Shown here one piece after another: positions 46,700 to 56,520 of a stretch of DNA of 64,000 bases (its first letter is position 1; each line of letters begins with the position of its first letter). The stretch is from Saccharum officinarum (lineage: Eukaryota > Streptophyta > Magnoliopsida > Poales > Poaceae). A program made the translations under genes and the position numbers. Under the pieces are notes generated by a model, which saw only the letters and a program-made list of their open reading frames with translations, was not told the origin of the DNA and ran no database searches. Where the stretch lies: positions 248,001-312,000 of the forward strand of contig CM036167.1 of assembly GCA_020631735.1 (NCBI GenBank). The letters are read 5' to 3'.

Positions 46700-46818
46700 T
46701 CCTCTCCCTCCCGCTGCAGCCATGGAGTTGGAGTTTGCCTAGTTGTGCCCGTTGAGCACTAGCAGCCTCCCTGAAACCTCCAGATCTGTGCCTCCCAAGC
46801 CCCGTTCCTCGGCAACAA
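46700..46818 (+). other. inferred 5' UTR exon of the acidic protein gene
   Basis: Pyrimidine-rich leader (TCTCCTCCTTTCCTCTCCCT) ending CAACAAG/GTAACC at 46818/46819. It contains a short upstream ATG reading (ATGGAGTTGGAGTTTGCCTAG, six codons and a stop, 46722). It would splice to the CTCCTCTGCAG acceptor at 48010. The transcription start is not defined. Confidence 0.45.
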
Positions 46819-47004
46819 GGTAACCTCCCTGCTCCTGCACTCTTTTCCTGCCCACCCTGAATTACTTGCTGGTGATCCGGTGCCTCTGTTAACGCCTAGG
46901 CTGCTCCTAGTCTGTCGTTTCACGAACTGTTTGGTTTCATGTTAGTTTTTTTTTCCCCTCTCCTGCAAAGTCTGTACTTTTTTATATGCATGTTTATGGA
47001 ATAA

Positions 47005-47344
47005 GAGCATCTCCAGCAATGGTACCTAAAACACACCCCCTACTTCTCTATTTAAGGTGCTACCTATTTTCATACTACCTATATTTCGTGGTTTGCTCCA
47101 GCAGTACTACCTAAAATAGGCTACCTAAACTCATCCCAGCACAGAATGACATGTGGGTCCCTATCACAGAAAAAAGTAGGGAGAGTGGAGTAGGGGGCCA
47201 ACAGAAGTAGGGGGTTTGGGGGAGAAAGTAGGGGGGCAACAGAAGTAGGGGGTGTAGTAGGGGGCCTGCTGGAGTTGATTTTTTAGACTCCACTACCTAA
47301 ATCTGGAGTAGGGGGTCAAGTAGGGGGTCCTGCTGGAGATGCTC
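47005..47344. mobile_element. MITE with GAGCATCTCCAGCA termini
   Basis: Perfect 14-bp inverted ends GAGCATCTCCAGCA ... TGCTGGAGATGCTC with target duplication TAA (47002-47004 and 47345-47347), 340 bp. The termini and TAA duplication fit a PIF/Harbinger-type MITE. The interior has repeated GTAGGGGG blocks. It lies in the first (5' UTR) intron of the acidic protein gene. Confidence 0.88.
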
Positions 47345-47594
47345 TAATATCTCCCTTGCAGAACAGATACTTCTAGTACTACTACATGTGTACTACCAAA
47401 CATTGCAGTTTCTTCTCTCTTCACGAGAGAGGAACTGAAAAAAATAGGAGAGCCCTCTTGTTCATCATCCCATGTTTCTTTCTGTTCTGTTCTGTTTCAT
47501 CCCCAACAAGTTCCCAAGAGCTTTTCTTTGGCTGACAGTTGTTGTACTTGCGCCCTGCCTGCCTGCGAGCAAATCTAAGATTGGGTTTTTCTAA

Positions 47595-47838
47595 GACGCT
47601 GTTTAGTTGCAAAAAATTTTGCAAAATTTTTCAACGTTTCTCGTCACATCGAATCTTTGACGCATGTATAAAACATTAAATATAGATAAAAAAAATAAAA
47701 CTAATTACACAGTTTAGACGAAATGGACGAGATGAATATTTTAAAGCTAATTAGACCATGATTGGACACTAATTACTAAATAACAATAAAATTTGCTACA
47801 ATGTCATTTTGCTAAATTTTTTACAACTAAACCGGCCC
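47595..47838. mobile_element. Tourist-like MITE, minus orientation
   Basis: Ends GACGCTGTTTAG ... CTAAACCGGCCC with TAA on both sides (47592-47594 and 47839-47841). The interior (ACATCGAATCTTTGACGCATG, CATTAAATATAGATAAA) is the reverse of the GGCCTTGTTTAG family. It ends 170 bp before the splice acceptor of the first coding exon. Confidence 0.82.
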
Positions 47839-48018
47839 TAAAATTAGGGGGGCACAGAAAAAAAAAATCTCACTATGCCTGCTTTGGCTTCGGCCGGCCG
47901 GCCTTGGGAAAGTAAAACCGCTTGCCAGTTTTCAAGTTTTCCTCAACGGTATGCTGTCCCATCTGACGGACCTTGTTCCCTGTGCCCCGCCCACGTGGCC
48001 TCCTCTGCAGCCGTCCAG

Positions 48019-50902
48019 ATGGCCACCGTGACGCCCGCGCCCCTGCAACTGCAATCCGCCGCCGCCGCCGTACACGTCTGCGCCGGCGACGCTGCCGTCA
48101 TGGAGAAGCTGCTCGCCGTCACCGCCGCAGCCGAGGTAACTTCCGTAAAAATCACCGCCATGTCCCTGTTCATCATCTTTGTCGTTCTAGTCAGTTTTGA
48201 TTCCGCTGTCCTTTATTCTTTATTATCTCTAACCTCCTCGATTAGCTTGCACTTTTAATTTGTTTTTTATTTAGAAAAGGGGGAAAATATCCTACTGGTT
48301 CCTGCAAGGCCCGCTTGCTTTGGGCCGTTGAGTGGGTGGGATATTGTTCTTTGTTTTGGACTTTTCGGATGCGGATTTGTGGCTGCGGGTTTAGGGTGTG
48401 GTTTTTTCCAGCCGGGTCCGGGATTTGAGTTCCGTGGGAGGGGAGGGGTGGTGAGTCGGGGCCCACCGGGCCACAGGATACGAACGAAGGCTGTGTTTAG
48501 TTCTCAAATGAGTGCCAAAATTCACTACAGCGATATTGTAGCATTTCGTTTGTATTTGGTAATAATTATTCAACCGTTGACTAATTAGGCTCAAAACGTT
48601 TGTCTCGCAAAGTACAACCAAACTGTGCAATTAGTTTTTGATTTTATCCACATTTATTACTCTATGCATGTATCGCAAGTTTGATGTGACGGAGAATCTT
48701 TTTTTTTTGCATAGTGCACTTTTCAATACAACTAGACACAGCCGAAATGAAAAAGCGCCCCCTTGTTGCTTGCTAATTACGTGCCTACCCCCATGCCGCG
48801 TCCCCGAATATTCGCTTCTCATGACACCGAAAGATTCCTCAGGACCCGTTCACTTTCCAAAATATTTCCTCTTCCACCCCTCACATCGAATCTTTGGACG
48901 CATACATGAAGCATTAAATATAGGTAAAAAAATAACTAATTGTATAGTTTATCTGTAAATGTCGAGACGAATCTTTTGAGCCTAGTTACTCATGATTGGA
49001 CAAATTTTGCCAAACAACAACGAAAGTGATACAGGAATTTTTCCGCCAAAAATTTCGGATCTGAACACAGCCTCAGACGATATTTTTTTCCCCTCGTCAA
49101 CAACTCATGGGATTTTCTTTTTCCTACCCATCTAGAAAACGGCGAAAACTGCTGTCCCGTTTCAGTGGCTTAACTTCTAAGCAAGATGATCTAGACACTG
49201 CAGAGAGATCTGGTTACTGTAGATCTCTCTCTCTCTCTCTCAGAGAAATTAATATGCATCTAAAGTTTTTTCTGCACACAGTTTGTAGTAGTCCTTTCCT
49301 AAGGACGAGAAAAGGCTTTTCTTTACGCCAAGCCTCTGTCCATTTGCCGTTTGCACTTGCTGCAGCCACTCCAGCCAGCCAACCTGCAGGCGCTGCGAGT
49401 AGCGACTGACAAGTTGGTCTACAGTTATTTTGCAGCGAGGTCCATAGAGTTATTTAGCTGCAGGGTCCCTTGTCTATAGAGATAATTCGATGAGGTCCTT
49501 TCCTCCATCAGTTGTCCAAGCCTTTTGTGGGAGTTTCCAGTGGGGCCAGATTGTCATACTCATTGTCCTACCTCGGTCTCAGGCTCAGGGGTGAACTGAA
49601 AACCAGCTCATGGCTGGCCTCTTGCCCTCATCTATACGGGCCCCTCTTGCCAGGCATGTGGCCCCGGGTAGCTGTGTGTACTCTTCAGCTTACCCTCTAG
49701 AACCGGCGCATGAACAGTTGCAGCAGATCCAAGTCATTGCTTCCTTTCTTTATTTCTTTCTTTCTTTCTTAGATCTCTAGTTAGCTACCGTGCCGACTGG
49801 TGGATGGTACTGTATCTCCACATGCTGGTTGTTGACCACACCATGCCAGTTCTGCAGTAAACTATCATATTTCCTCTCATCGGCACGAAACAACACCTTT
49901 TTTTAGCAAAAAACTAAGTACTGCAGTACAGTCATCTTAGATGTTTACAGCCTCCTTAGCTACCAGGCTTAGCCGTTTAGCATTTAGAACCCACCCTGTA
50001 AAAAAATGGAAAATGTATCTGTAATATCTCCCAAGCGATGAAACCTGGCTAAGCATTCAGTTCTTTTGTGCCAAGAAGGCTGTAGCAGAATGTCTTGGAC
50101 AGTATAGTTACACCTCGAGGAATGAGTTAATGTTCTTGCTTCTTGAGATATCTAGTTTATCATGGTAAACCTACTAATCTGCTGCTTGTGCTGTGCCTAC
50201 GGTGAAGTGAAACTTGACATCCAAAGTTTTCTTTTTCTTGGCAACCTATTTGCATCAGTACATCTGGTTTGTGGTTTCCATGGGGTCATTTCTTCCCACC
50301 TTGTTGCATATTTGATATATGTGTATTCAAACATGTTGTGACGGTGTGACCTCAAGATATGAATCCAAATTACCACTTGTGCTATGTGAATTTCTGTTTA
50401 GTCAGTGTTTAACTTTGTTCTGAATGTTGACATCTGAATATTGATCATTGTACAGGGTCCTATCTGTGGCATGCCTGACTTCAAGATGAGCGGAAAGAAG
50501 AGTGATGAGCTTGAACCTGTTGATGCTGGTGATGAAGATGATGGTGATGACAACCGGGATGAGGACGGTGACTTTGGGGAGGGTGAAGAGGACATCTCTG
50601 AAGGGGAGGGATATGACAACCCAAAGGGCAATGAGAACAAGAAGAAGCAAAGAGGTGATGCTGAGGAAAACGGTGAGGAAGATGAGGAAGAACCAGAAGA
50701 CCAGGAGGGTGGCGGCGGCGACGATGACGACGACGACGACGATGACAACGGGGATGACGAGGATGACGACAATGGGGATGACAACGGGGATGACGAGGAG
50801 GACGGGGGTGAGGATGAGGAAGACGACGACCAGGACGAGGAAGACGAGGAGGAAGATGATGATGAAGACTCACTCCAGCCCCCAAAGAAGAGGAAGAAGT
50901 GA
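48019..50902 (+). CDS. highly acidic, probably nuclear protein with C-terminal PPKKRKK, 187 aa
   Basis: The family is not identified with certainty. Coding exons are 48019-48135 (39 codons, ending GCCGAG/GTAACT) and 50456-50902 (after ATTGTACAG), in phase. Residues 1-39 are Ala/Val-rich (MATVTPAPLQLQSAAAAVHV). From about residue 55 the chain is almost entirely Asp/Glu/Gly/Asn with runs such as DDDDDDDDDNGDDEDDDNGD. It ends DSLQPPKKRKK, a classical basic nuclear signal. This layout resembles prothymosin- or nucleoplasmin-tail-like histone or chromatin chaperones and is disordered, but similarity of acidic tails is not evidence of homology. An internal in-frame ATG in KMSGKKSD could start a shorter 138-residue form with a Kozak-like context. 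The intron of 2.3 kb carries two MITEs. Confidence 0.8.
48489..48743. mobile_element. Tourist-like MITE in the coding intron
   Basis: Ends GGCTGTGTTTAG ... CTAGACACAGCC with GAA on both sides (48486-48488 and 48744-48746), 255 bp, same family as 31868 and 45770. Confidence 0.85.
48880..49075. mobile_element. partial Tourist-like MITE, minus orientation
   Basis: Family interior in reverse (CACATCGAATCTTTGGACGC, CATTAAATATAGGTAAAAAA, GACGAATCTTTTGAGCCTAG), ending CGGATCTGAACACAGCCTC. The left terminus is missing. It lies 137 bp from the previous copy in the same intron. Confidence 0.65.
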
Positions 50903-53470
50903 AGATCTTCGCTCTGGCTTTAGTTACCATGTGCTGAGTTCTGGCTCGCTTTTCGTCATATCCTCGCATTTGAACTTTCCCTTAGAGAGTTAAGAAGGCT
51001 CCACACGTTCAGCAGCACGTGTGGGCTTGTAGGAGCTTTATGATTTGAGGCAATTAGGGAGAACTCTTATGTCATTGTTGCTTGCTTCTGTGGAGTCGAA
51101 CAGATGTTTCGCTAACATAATTCAACCTGAGTGATGAAAGCCTCGAGATTGAATATGCCATCTCTTTTATCTCGTATGGAATCAATGATGGAGCCCTGGT
51201 TGATCGCGTTCCTTCAATAGTGAATTATCTTGGCATGATGGCAGGTTCGTGTGAATTGTACGTTTATACTATACGTTCAAATCTCAACTGATATATAACT
51301 GATCGGAACAAGATTGAATATTGCATTATTGGTAGCATTCTGAAATAGAATGGTTATGATGGCCAATGTGATTATGACTTACGGAGCCGCTGGAAGCCAG
51401 ACAAGTGCATACAGACTTTTAGGTAAAAGGGATGGTAGAGCTGAAAAACGCTTGAGCTTCTCATTCAGATCAGATCAGATCTTCCGGCATGAAGCTCTCA
51501 AACAAGCGGCCAACTTGTGTCGTTCATGTGTTTGTGTTAACAATAATCTTCCTTTAGGGCTTGTTCAGTTAATCCCCTTCACAAGGGATCAATCTCCACC
51601 AAACCAACACAAAGCCTTAGGATGTACAACAGTACAAGCACAACATGCCTTGTGTGTTCCTTTTAGCCTTTTGATCCGTCCATGTTTCTAAAAAAAGTCG
51701 TTTTGGATAAGGTTTGAGTTAAATATTAGGAATATAAATCATGAATAACTTTTAAGTTGATGAGTTTAGAAATGTGAAAACCATATGAATAGATTTGTCT
51801 TGAAAAATACTTTCATAAAAATATACATATATCACTTTTTATAAAATTAAAAAGTCAAAGTAATGTTTTGGAAACCGTGTCGTTGTCCAAGGCAACTTCT
51901 TTTAGTAACCTGGAGAGAGTAACTGTCTAGCTCCATATTCGTTTTTACTAGTGCCCTCTTGATGACTTTATAGATTTGCCATCTAGGATGTCGTATCACT
52001 GAGTTATTAACACACCTTACTATATGAGTCAATGACACGTGGGTCTAGTGGCTATTTCAAGTATTTGAATCTAGCTCTCGACCATCATTCTTGCAACAGT
52101 AGTTGTGCTGACTCTCACTAGAACAACACATGCCTTCACCTTTCATGTCATCATCCGTCGTCACCACCACCGTGAACCTACCCTCCATTACTCTCATCAT
52201 TGTGGATGTCTCGACTTTCGATGGCTAGTGATTCTCCACTAAGTCACACCACCTTATAGAGGCAGAGCTTCATACATGATAAACCACATCTTCTTATGCT
52301 AAGTTAAAGTTTTAGTCTAATGTTTGCTATTTAGTACTCTCGTAAGGATTGAGTGTTGCATACTTGATTGAGGTCGTGAGGGCTCATAACTTAAGACTTC
52401 TTGATATGGATAGATCGATTACTATAAAAAATAAATGCATTTTTTATAAAGTACTTTTTTAGCACATATTTTGCATGCATGTCTCGGATGCGTGCCATTT
52501 GTTCTTTACACGAAAGGAAATAGGCGCCAACATCGTAGAATAATCCCTTGTTTGACAACCCCAACTTTTCACATGTGTTCACCATGGATTATAATCATGT
52601 TACCATATCATCTAGTGCTATACATAAAAAGCACATTTAAAAAAATCATATAGTAGAATTTGCCTCGTACTTCTCCTTACTTTTGCATCAATGGTAACGT
52701 ACTATTCCCTCCATCCCAAATTATAAGGCATTTCAAGAATCTTGGAGAATCCAAGGATCTCAAGTTTAACCAAATTTATATGATAAGATAATAATATTTA
52801 TGACACTAATTAAGTATCATTAGATTCTTCATTAATTATATTTTCATAGTATACCTATTTGATGTTATAAATTTTTATAATTTTCTCTATAATTTTAGTC
52901 AAACTTAATATGTTTTGACTCTCCAAGATTCTTGGAATGTCTTATAATTTGGAATAAAGGAAATACAATGTTTTATCTGGTATATTACTTGTAGGTGACT
53001 CAAGAGAAAATCTAGACGCGAGAATCTAGGATTTGAGTAGAGAATAGACAAGAATAGACTTACCCATTCTCAATCATATAGTCCTAGAGGTAAGATATCT
53101 AGAAATTAACAATAATCATAGGGGAGCGTTATCCCACGACCCGTTGAGCCCATAGGGAGTGCGCTACCTCGTCTTCCTCCTCGCGATGACTTCTTTTTCG
53201 TGCTCCTCCTCGCGACGAGCACGCTCCCACAGTCTTCTTCTCCCTCCCTGCACTCGTCCTCGACCCCGCCCTCCTCCTCACCCTTGCCCTCGGCCCCACC
53301 GCTGGCCAACGCCCCCACCGTGGCTCGTTAGGGTTCGCCGGAGCTCCGGCGTGCTAGGGCCACGGCCCTAGCGCGGCAAAGCTCCAACGAACCCTAGCGT
53401 GCCCGTGGCACGACCACCTTCTTCGCCTCTGTCACCGAACCTCCTAATTATGATGGCCCACATGTACCTG
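50903..53470. other. 3' flank of the acidic gene and intergenic sequence
   Basis: 3' UTR of the acidic gene for a few hundred bases, then AT-rich repeats. A GC-rich patch at 53150-53430 has short open frames on both strands without recognisable domains. No gene supported. Confidence 0.45.
52702..52964. mobile_element. Stowaway-like MITE
   Basis: TTCCCTCCATCCCAAATTAT on the left and ATAATTTGGAATAAAGGAAAT on the right are inverted ends of the CTCCCTCCGTCCC type. The inner TTCAAGAATCTTGGAG and CTCCAAGATTCTTGGAATG are also inverted, giving a long hairpin. Confidence 0.75.
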
Positions 53471-54455
53471 TCATTGTCATAATGATCTCTGACAGCCATA
53501 CTTATGTACCTCGTAACCTAAAAGTCTGCTTTCCTCCGAACAGGATCCAATTACAGGAGTATTACAATATTACAACAGTTTATTCAAAATACCATCAGAA
53601 TAAAAGAGCGGAAGTCTTACATGACTTAAGTTTACAAACCACAGTTTCAAACCTAAAACCATAAGTAACATTATTACAAACCAGTAGTAGTGGAGTATCA
53701 GTAGTAACTTTATTACAACACCCAAACGAGGTGCCTTGCCTAGAGGCCACACAACCTACTCGTCGTCACTTTCTTCAACGACAACGGTTATGCAGCAAGG
53801 CTCAAAGCAGACTTGCTCATACACCGCGCCTGCAACAAGGGTTTAACAAACCCTGAGTACGGAGAGTACTCAACAAGACTTACCCGACCAAGAAAAAGAC
53901 TTCAAGGGCATGCTAGCTTTAGGGAATCAAGGTACGGGTATTCAAAAACCAAAATTATTTTGCAGAAAAGCTTACTAAAGTAAGTCCTTGCTTTCAACAT
54001 TTTACTTTTATCATTGATGGTTCATTAACCAATTCTAAGTGATCCTAATATAGATCAAAGTAATTATCATTAAATTCTTTTTTATTCTTTCAATAAATTC
54101 CAATTCTTAACTACGATGCAGGACAGGCGATCGAGTCTCCATAACCGAGGAGCAACGACGATTCGAACCGATTATACCCAGCTGGGGATCCCTAACCTCA
54201 CGACATATGTAGAACCAAATCTTGCATATGTCAACCCTCATTTAGATTTCCCAAGACCAGAATGTGTCCATCGTCACCCGAGAGTACAGTACCCCTCGAA
54301 CCTGGCCCAATTCTAGCCCCGAGGGTACATGCTACTCTCGCCATCTCTCCACTCCTAGTGCGAGATTGGACGTTCTCGTAATGGAATCGCTAACATCTTG
54401 AGCTTACCCAAGGCATGAGGCTAGTTGCAAAGTCTCGAAACAAAAACATGACTAC
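53470..54455 (-). mobile_element. part of a gypsy-type LTR, interrupted by the copia element
   Basis: Resembles the LTR-like unit at 15906-19811: shared ACCCTGAGTACGGAGAGTAC / ACCCTAAGTACGAGAAGGTAC context, AAGACTTACCCG, ACGACGATTCGAA.CGATT and CCCAGCTGG. It stops at the copia target site ACTAC (54451-54455). The rest should lie beyond the right edge of the window. Confidence 0.5.
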
Positions 54456-55163
54456 TGAAAGGATCAAGATGCCCAAGAGGGGGGGTGAATTGGGCTTTTC
54501 TAAAAATAAAAGCAAGGAATAAATCCTACAAGCTGAAATTCACCCCTAGTGTCTACTTGTGTTCCTAGTGAGTCTACCGATACAAAGTTTTGCACCCTAG
54601 TTTCCAAACCTAGTCTAGCATGGCAAGTCTAGGAATGTAAACAAGCAATGTAAGTAAATACGAGAAAGTAAATGCTTGAATGTAAAGGGGCAAGGAACAC
54701 GGCGATGTTTTTCCGAGGTATCGGAGAGTCGCCACTCCCCACTAGTCCTCGTTGGAGCACCCGCGCAAGGGTGTCGCTCCCCCTTGATCCGCGCAAGGAT
54801 CAAGTGCTCTCTACGGGTTGATTCTTCGACACTCCGTCGCGGCGAATCACCCACAACCGCTCACAAGATGAGTTGGGTCATCCACAAGCTCCGCCGGATG
54901 AACACCAAACTCCCAATCACCACCAAGCCGTCTAGGTGATGGCGATCACCAAGAGTAACAAGCTAGAACTCTCACTTGACCTCTACGAGCCTAAATGAGA
55001 AAGTGGATGCACACTTGTTACTCTCTAATCTCTAGTGAGGAACTCACAAGCTTTAATTCTCAAATCTCTATCCTCACTAGAGCTCTTGCACTACCTTGCA
55101 CTTCAAAGGTGTTTATCAGCTGATCAAATGAGCAAGAGGCCTCTAAAAGAGGTGGTGGGGATG

Positions 55164-55171
55164 TATTTATA
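55164..55171 (-). promoter_or_regulatory. TATA box of the copia LTR
   Basis: TATAAATA on the minus strand in GGGGTGTATAAATACATCCCC, about 890 bp into the LTR and 52 bp downstream of the palindrome array. Likely the U3/R boundary promoter. Confidence 0.65.
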
Positions 55172-55223
55172 CACCCCACAGACGAAACGAACCGTTACCT
55201 GCTGACTCAGCAAAACTCGAGCT

Positions 55224-55620
55224 GACCGGACGCGCCGGTCGTACTGACCGGACGCGCCGGTCGCTCGTAACGGTCAAAACCGAAAAACACCTAAATGACC
55301 GGACGCGCCGGTCAGGGGTGACCGGACGCGTCCGATCGTGCGTGGAGCTTGCTGTACTCGCACCGGACGCGCTACCACGTCCGATGGGTGATGACCGGAC
55401 GCGTCCGGTCGTCTCAGGACCTTACTGGACTATGACCGGACGCGCCGATCACACCCAGGTCGCGTCCGATCGGGTGTTTCCCTTAAGTGACACGTGTTGA
55501 CTTCTGACCACCGCGTCCGGTCCTCGCGAGGACCGCGTCCGGTGCTCAGAGCAGAAACCCCAGCCGCGGAACTGAACTGACCGGACGCGTCCGGTCATCC
55601 CGAGGACCGCGTCCGGTCAC
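55224..55620. repeat. array of CCGGACGCG palindromes in the copia LTR
   Basis: About ten copies of GACCGGACGCG(C/T)CGGTC and close variants, for example at 55224-55240, 55246-55262, 55297-55313, 55393-55410, 55434-55450 and near 55580. Most are near-perfect palindromes with a central CGCG. Spacing is irregular, so it is a set of dispersed short sites rather than a simple tandem repeat. Very CpG-dense. Confidence 0.9.
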
Positions 55621-56060
55621 TGGAAAACAACCCGAAACTCTCCGAAAAGCGTCACAACTTGAACCAAGTTGCTCCCAACTGAACTTTGAGCTATTCTAGA
55701 GCTGCCTAGCGCCAAGTTTAACAAGTGTGCACCACACCTAAACATAGGACTCGCCTAGGTCAAGCTACCCGCTCATGCCCCCCTTTATAGTACGGCCAAA
55801 AGAGAAAAACGAAGATCCTAACGACTATTCCAAATGTCTCTCAACACCTCGACATCCGAAACTAACCGTCCTTAATCTTGACGTCACTCTTTTGAAAACC
55901 GAAACGATTTCCATCAAGGGGCATGAATACCATGGTGCCCAAAGCAGTTAAAACCTCCATGACCTAACTTATCAGAGTTTCTGCAAAACACACGTTAGTC
56001 ATGGTAATAAAGCGTTGTTATCAATTGCCGAAACCAAACCTTGGGGCCTAGATGCTTTCA

Positions 56061-56075
56061 ATCTCCCCCTTTTTG
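56061..56075 (-). other. polypurine tract of the copia element
   Basis: AAAAAGGGGGAGAT on the element strand immediately before the LTR start TGAAAGC; primes plus-strand DNA synthesis. A second purine-rich run (CAAAGGGGGAGAGAGAG) lies near 56480-56500. Confidence 0.82.
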
Positions 56076-56520
56076 GTGATTGATGACAACACTCAGATAT
56101 GAAAGATTGGAGTTGAGGTTTTTGAGCATGCATGGTTCACATAAGCAACAAGCAATAAGCAGAGAAGTGAAAGGGGTTGCTTATGTGTCCCAAGCCAAAA
56201 GAGTGTACTCATAAGATAAGACAAAAAAAAACGTTAGTACACAAAAGGATATAGCTCATAATTTATCGGAGAAAGGCACGGAAGCACAACCTTAGAGCTA
56301 TAAAAAACAAAGGTGACAAGAGATAACACTAACAGGATAAAACATTAATACTCAAGGTTTATCTCGCAACGACATGTCGCACGAATGTAATGACTGAAGA
56401 TTAAACATGATGCATGAATGTAGCACACAGGAAAAAACGAAAAAAAAACAACTCTCAAAACTCCCCCTGAAACTACTCTCTCTCCCCCTTTGGCATCAAG
56501 CGCCAAAAGAAAAAGCTAAT

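Larger units (their letters stand above)
54456..56060 (-). repeat. 3' LTR of the copia element
   Basis: 1605 bp from TGAAAGCATC (element strand, 56060) to GATCCTTTCA (54456), with inverted TGAAAG/CTTTCA ends. It begins directly after the polypurine tract. It contains the palindrome array at 55224-55620 and the TATA box at 55164-55171. Confidence 0.88.

Noticed and set aside
50481..50969. His/Pro-rich and Met/Thr-rich frames overlapping the acidic protein
   Set aside because: Shadows of the GAT/GAC/GAG repeats that encode the acidic tail.
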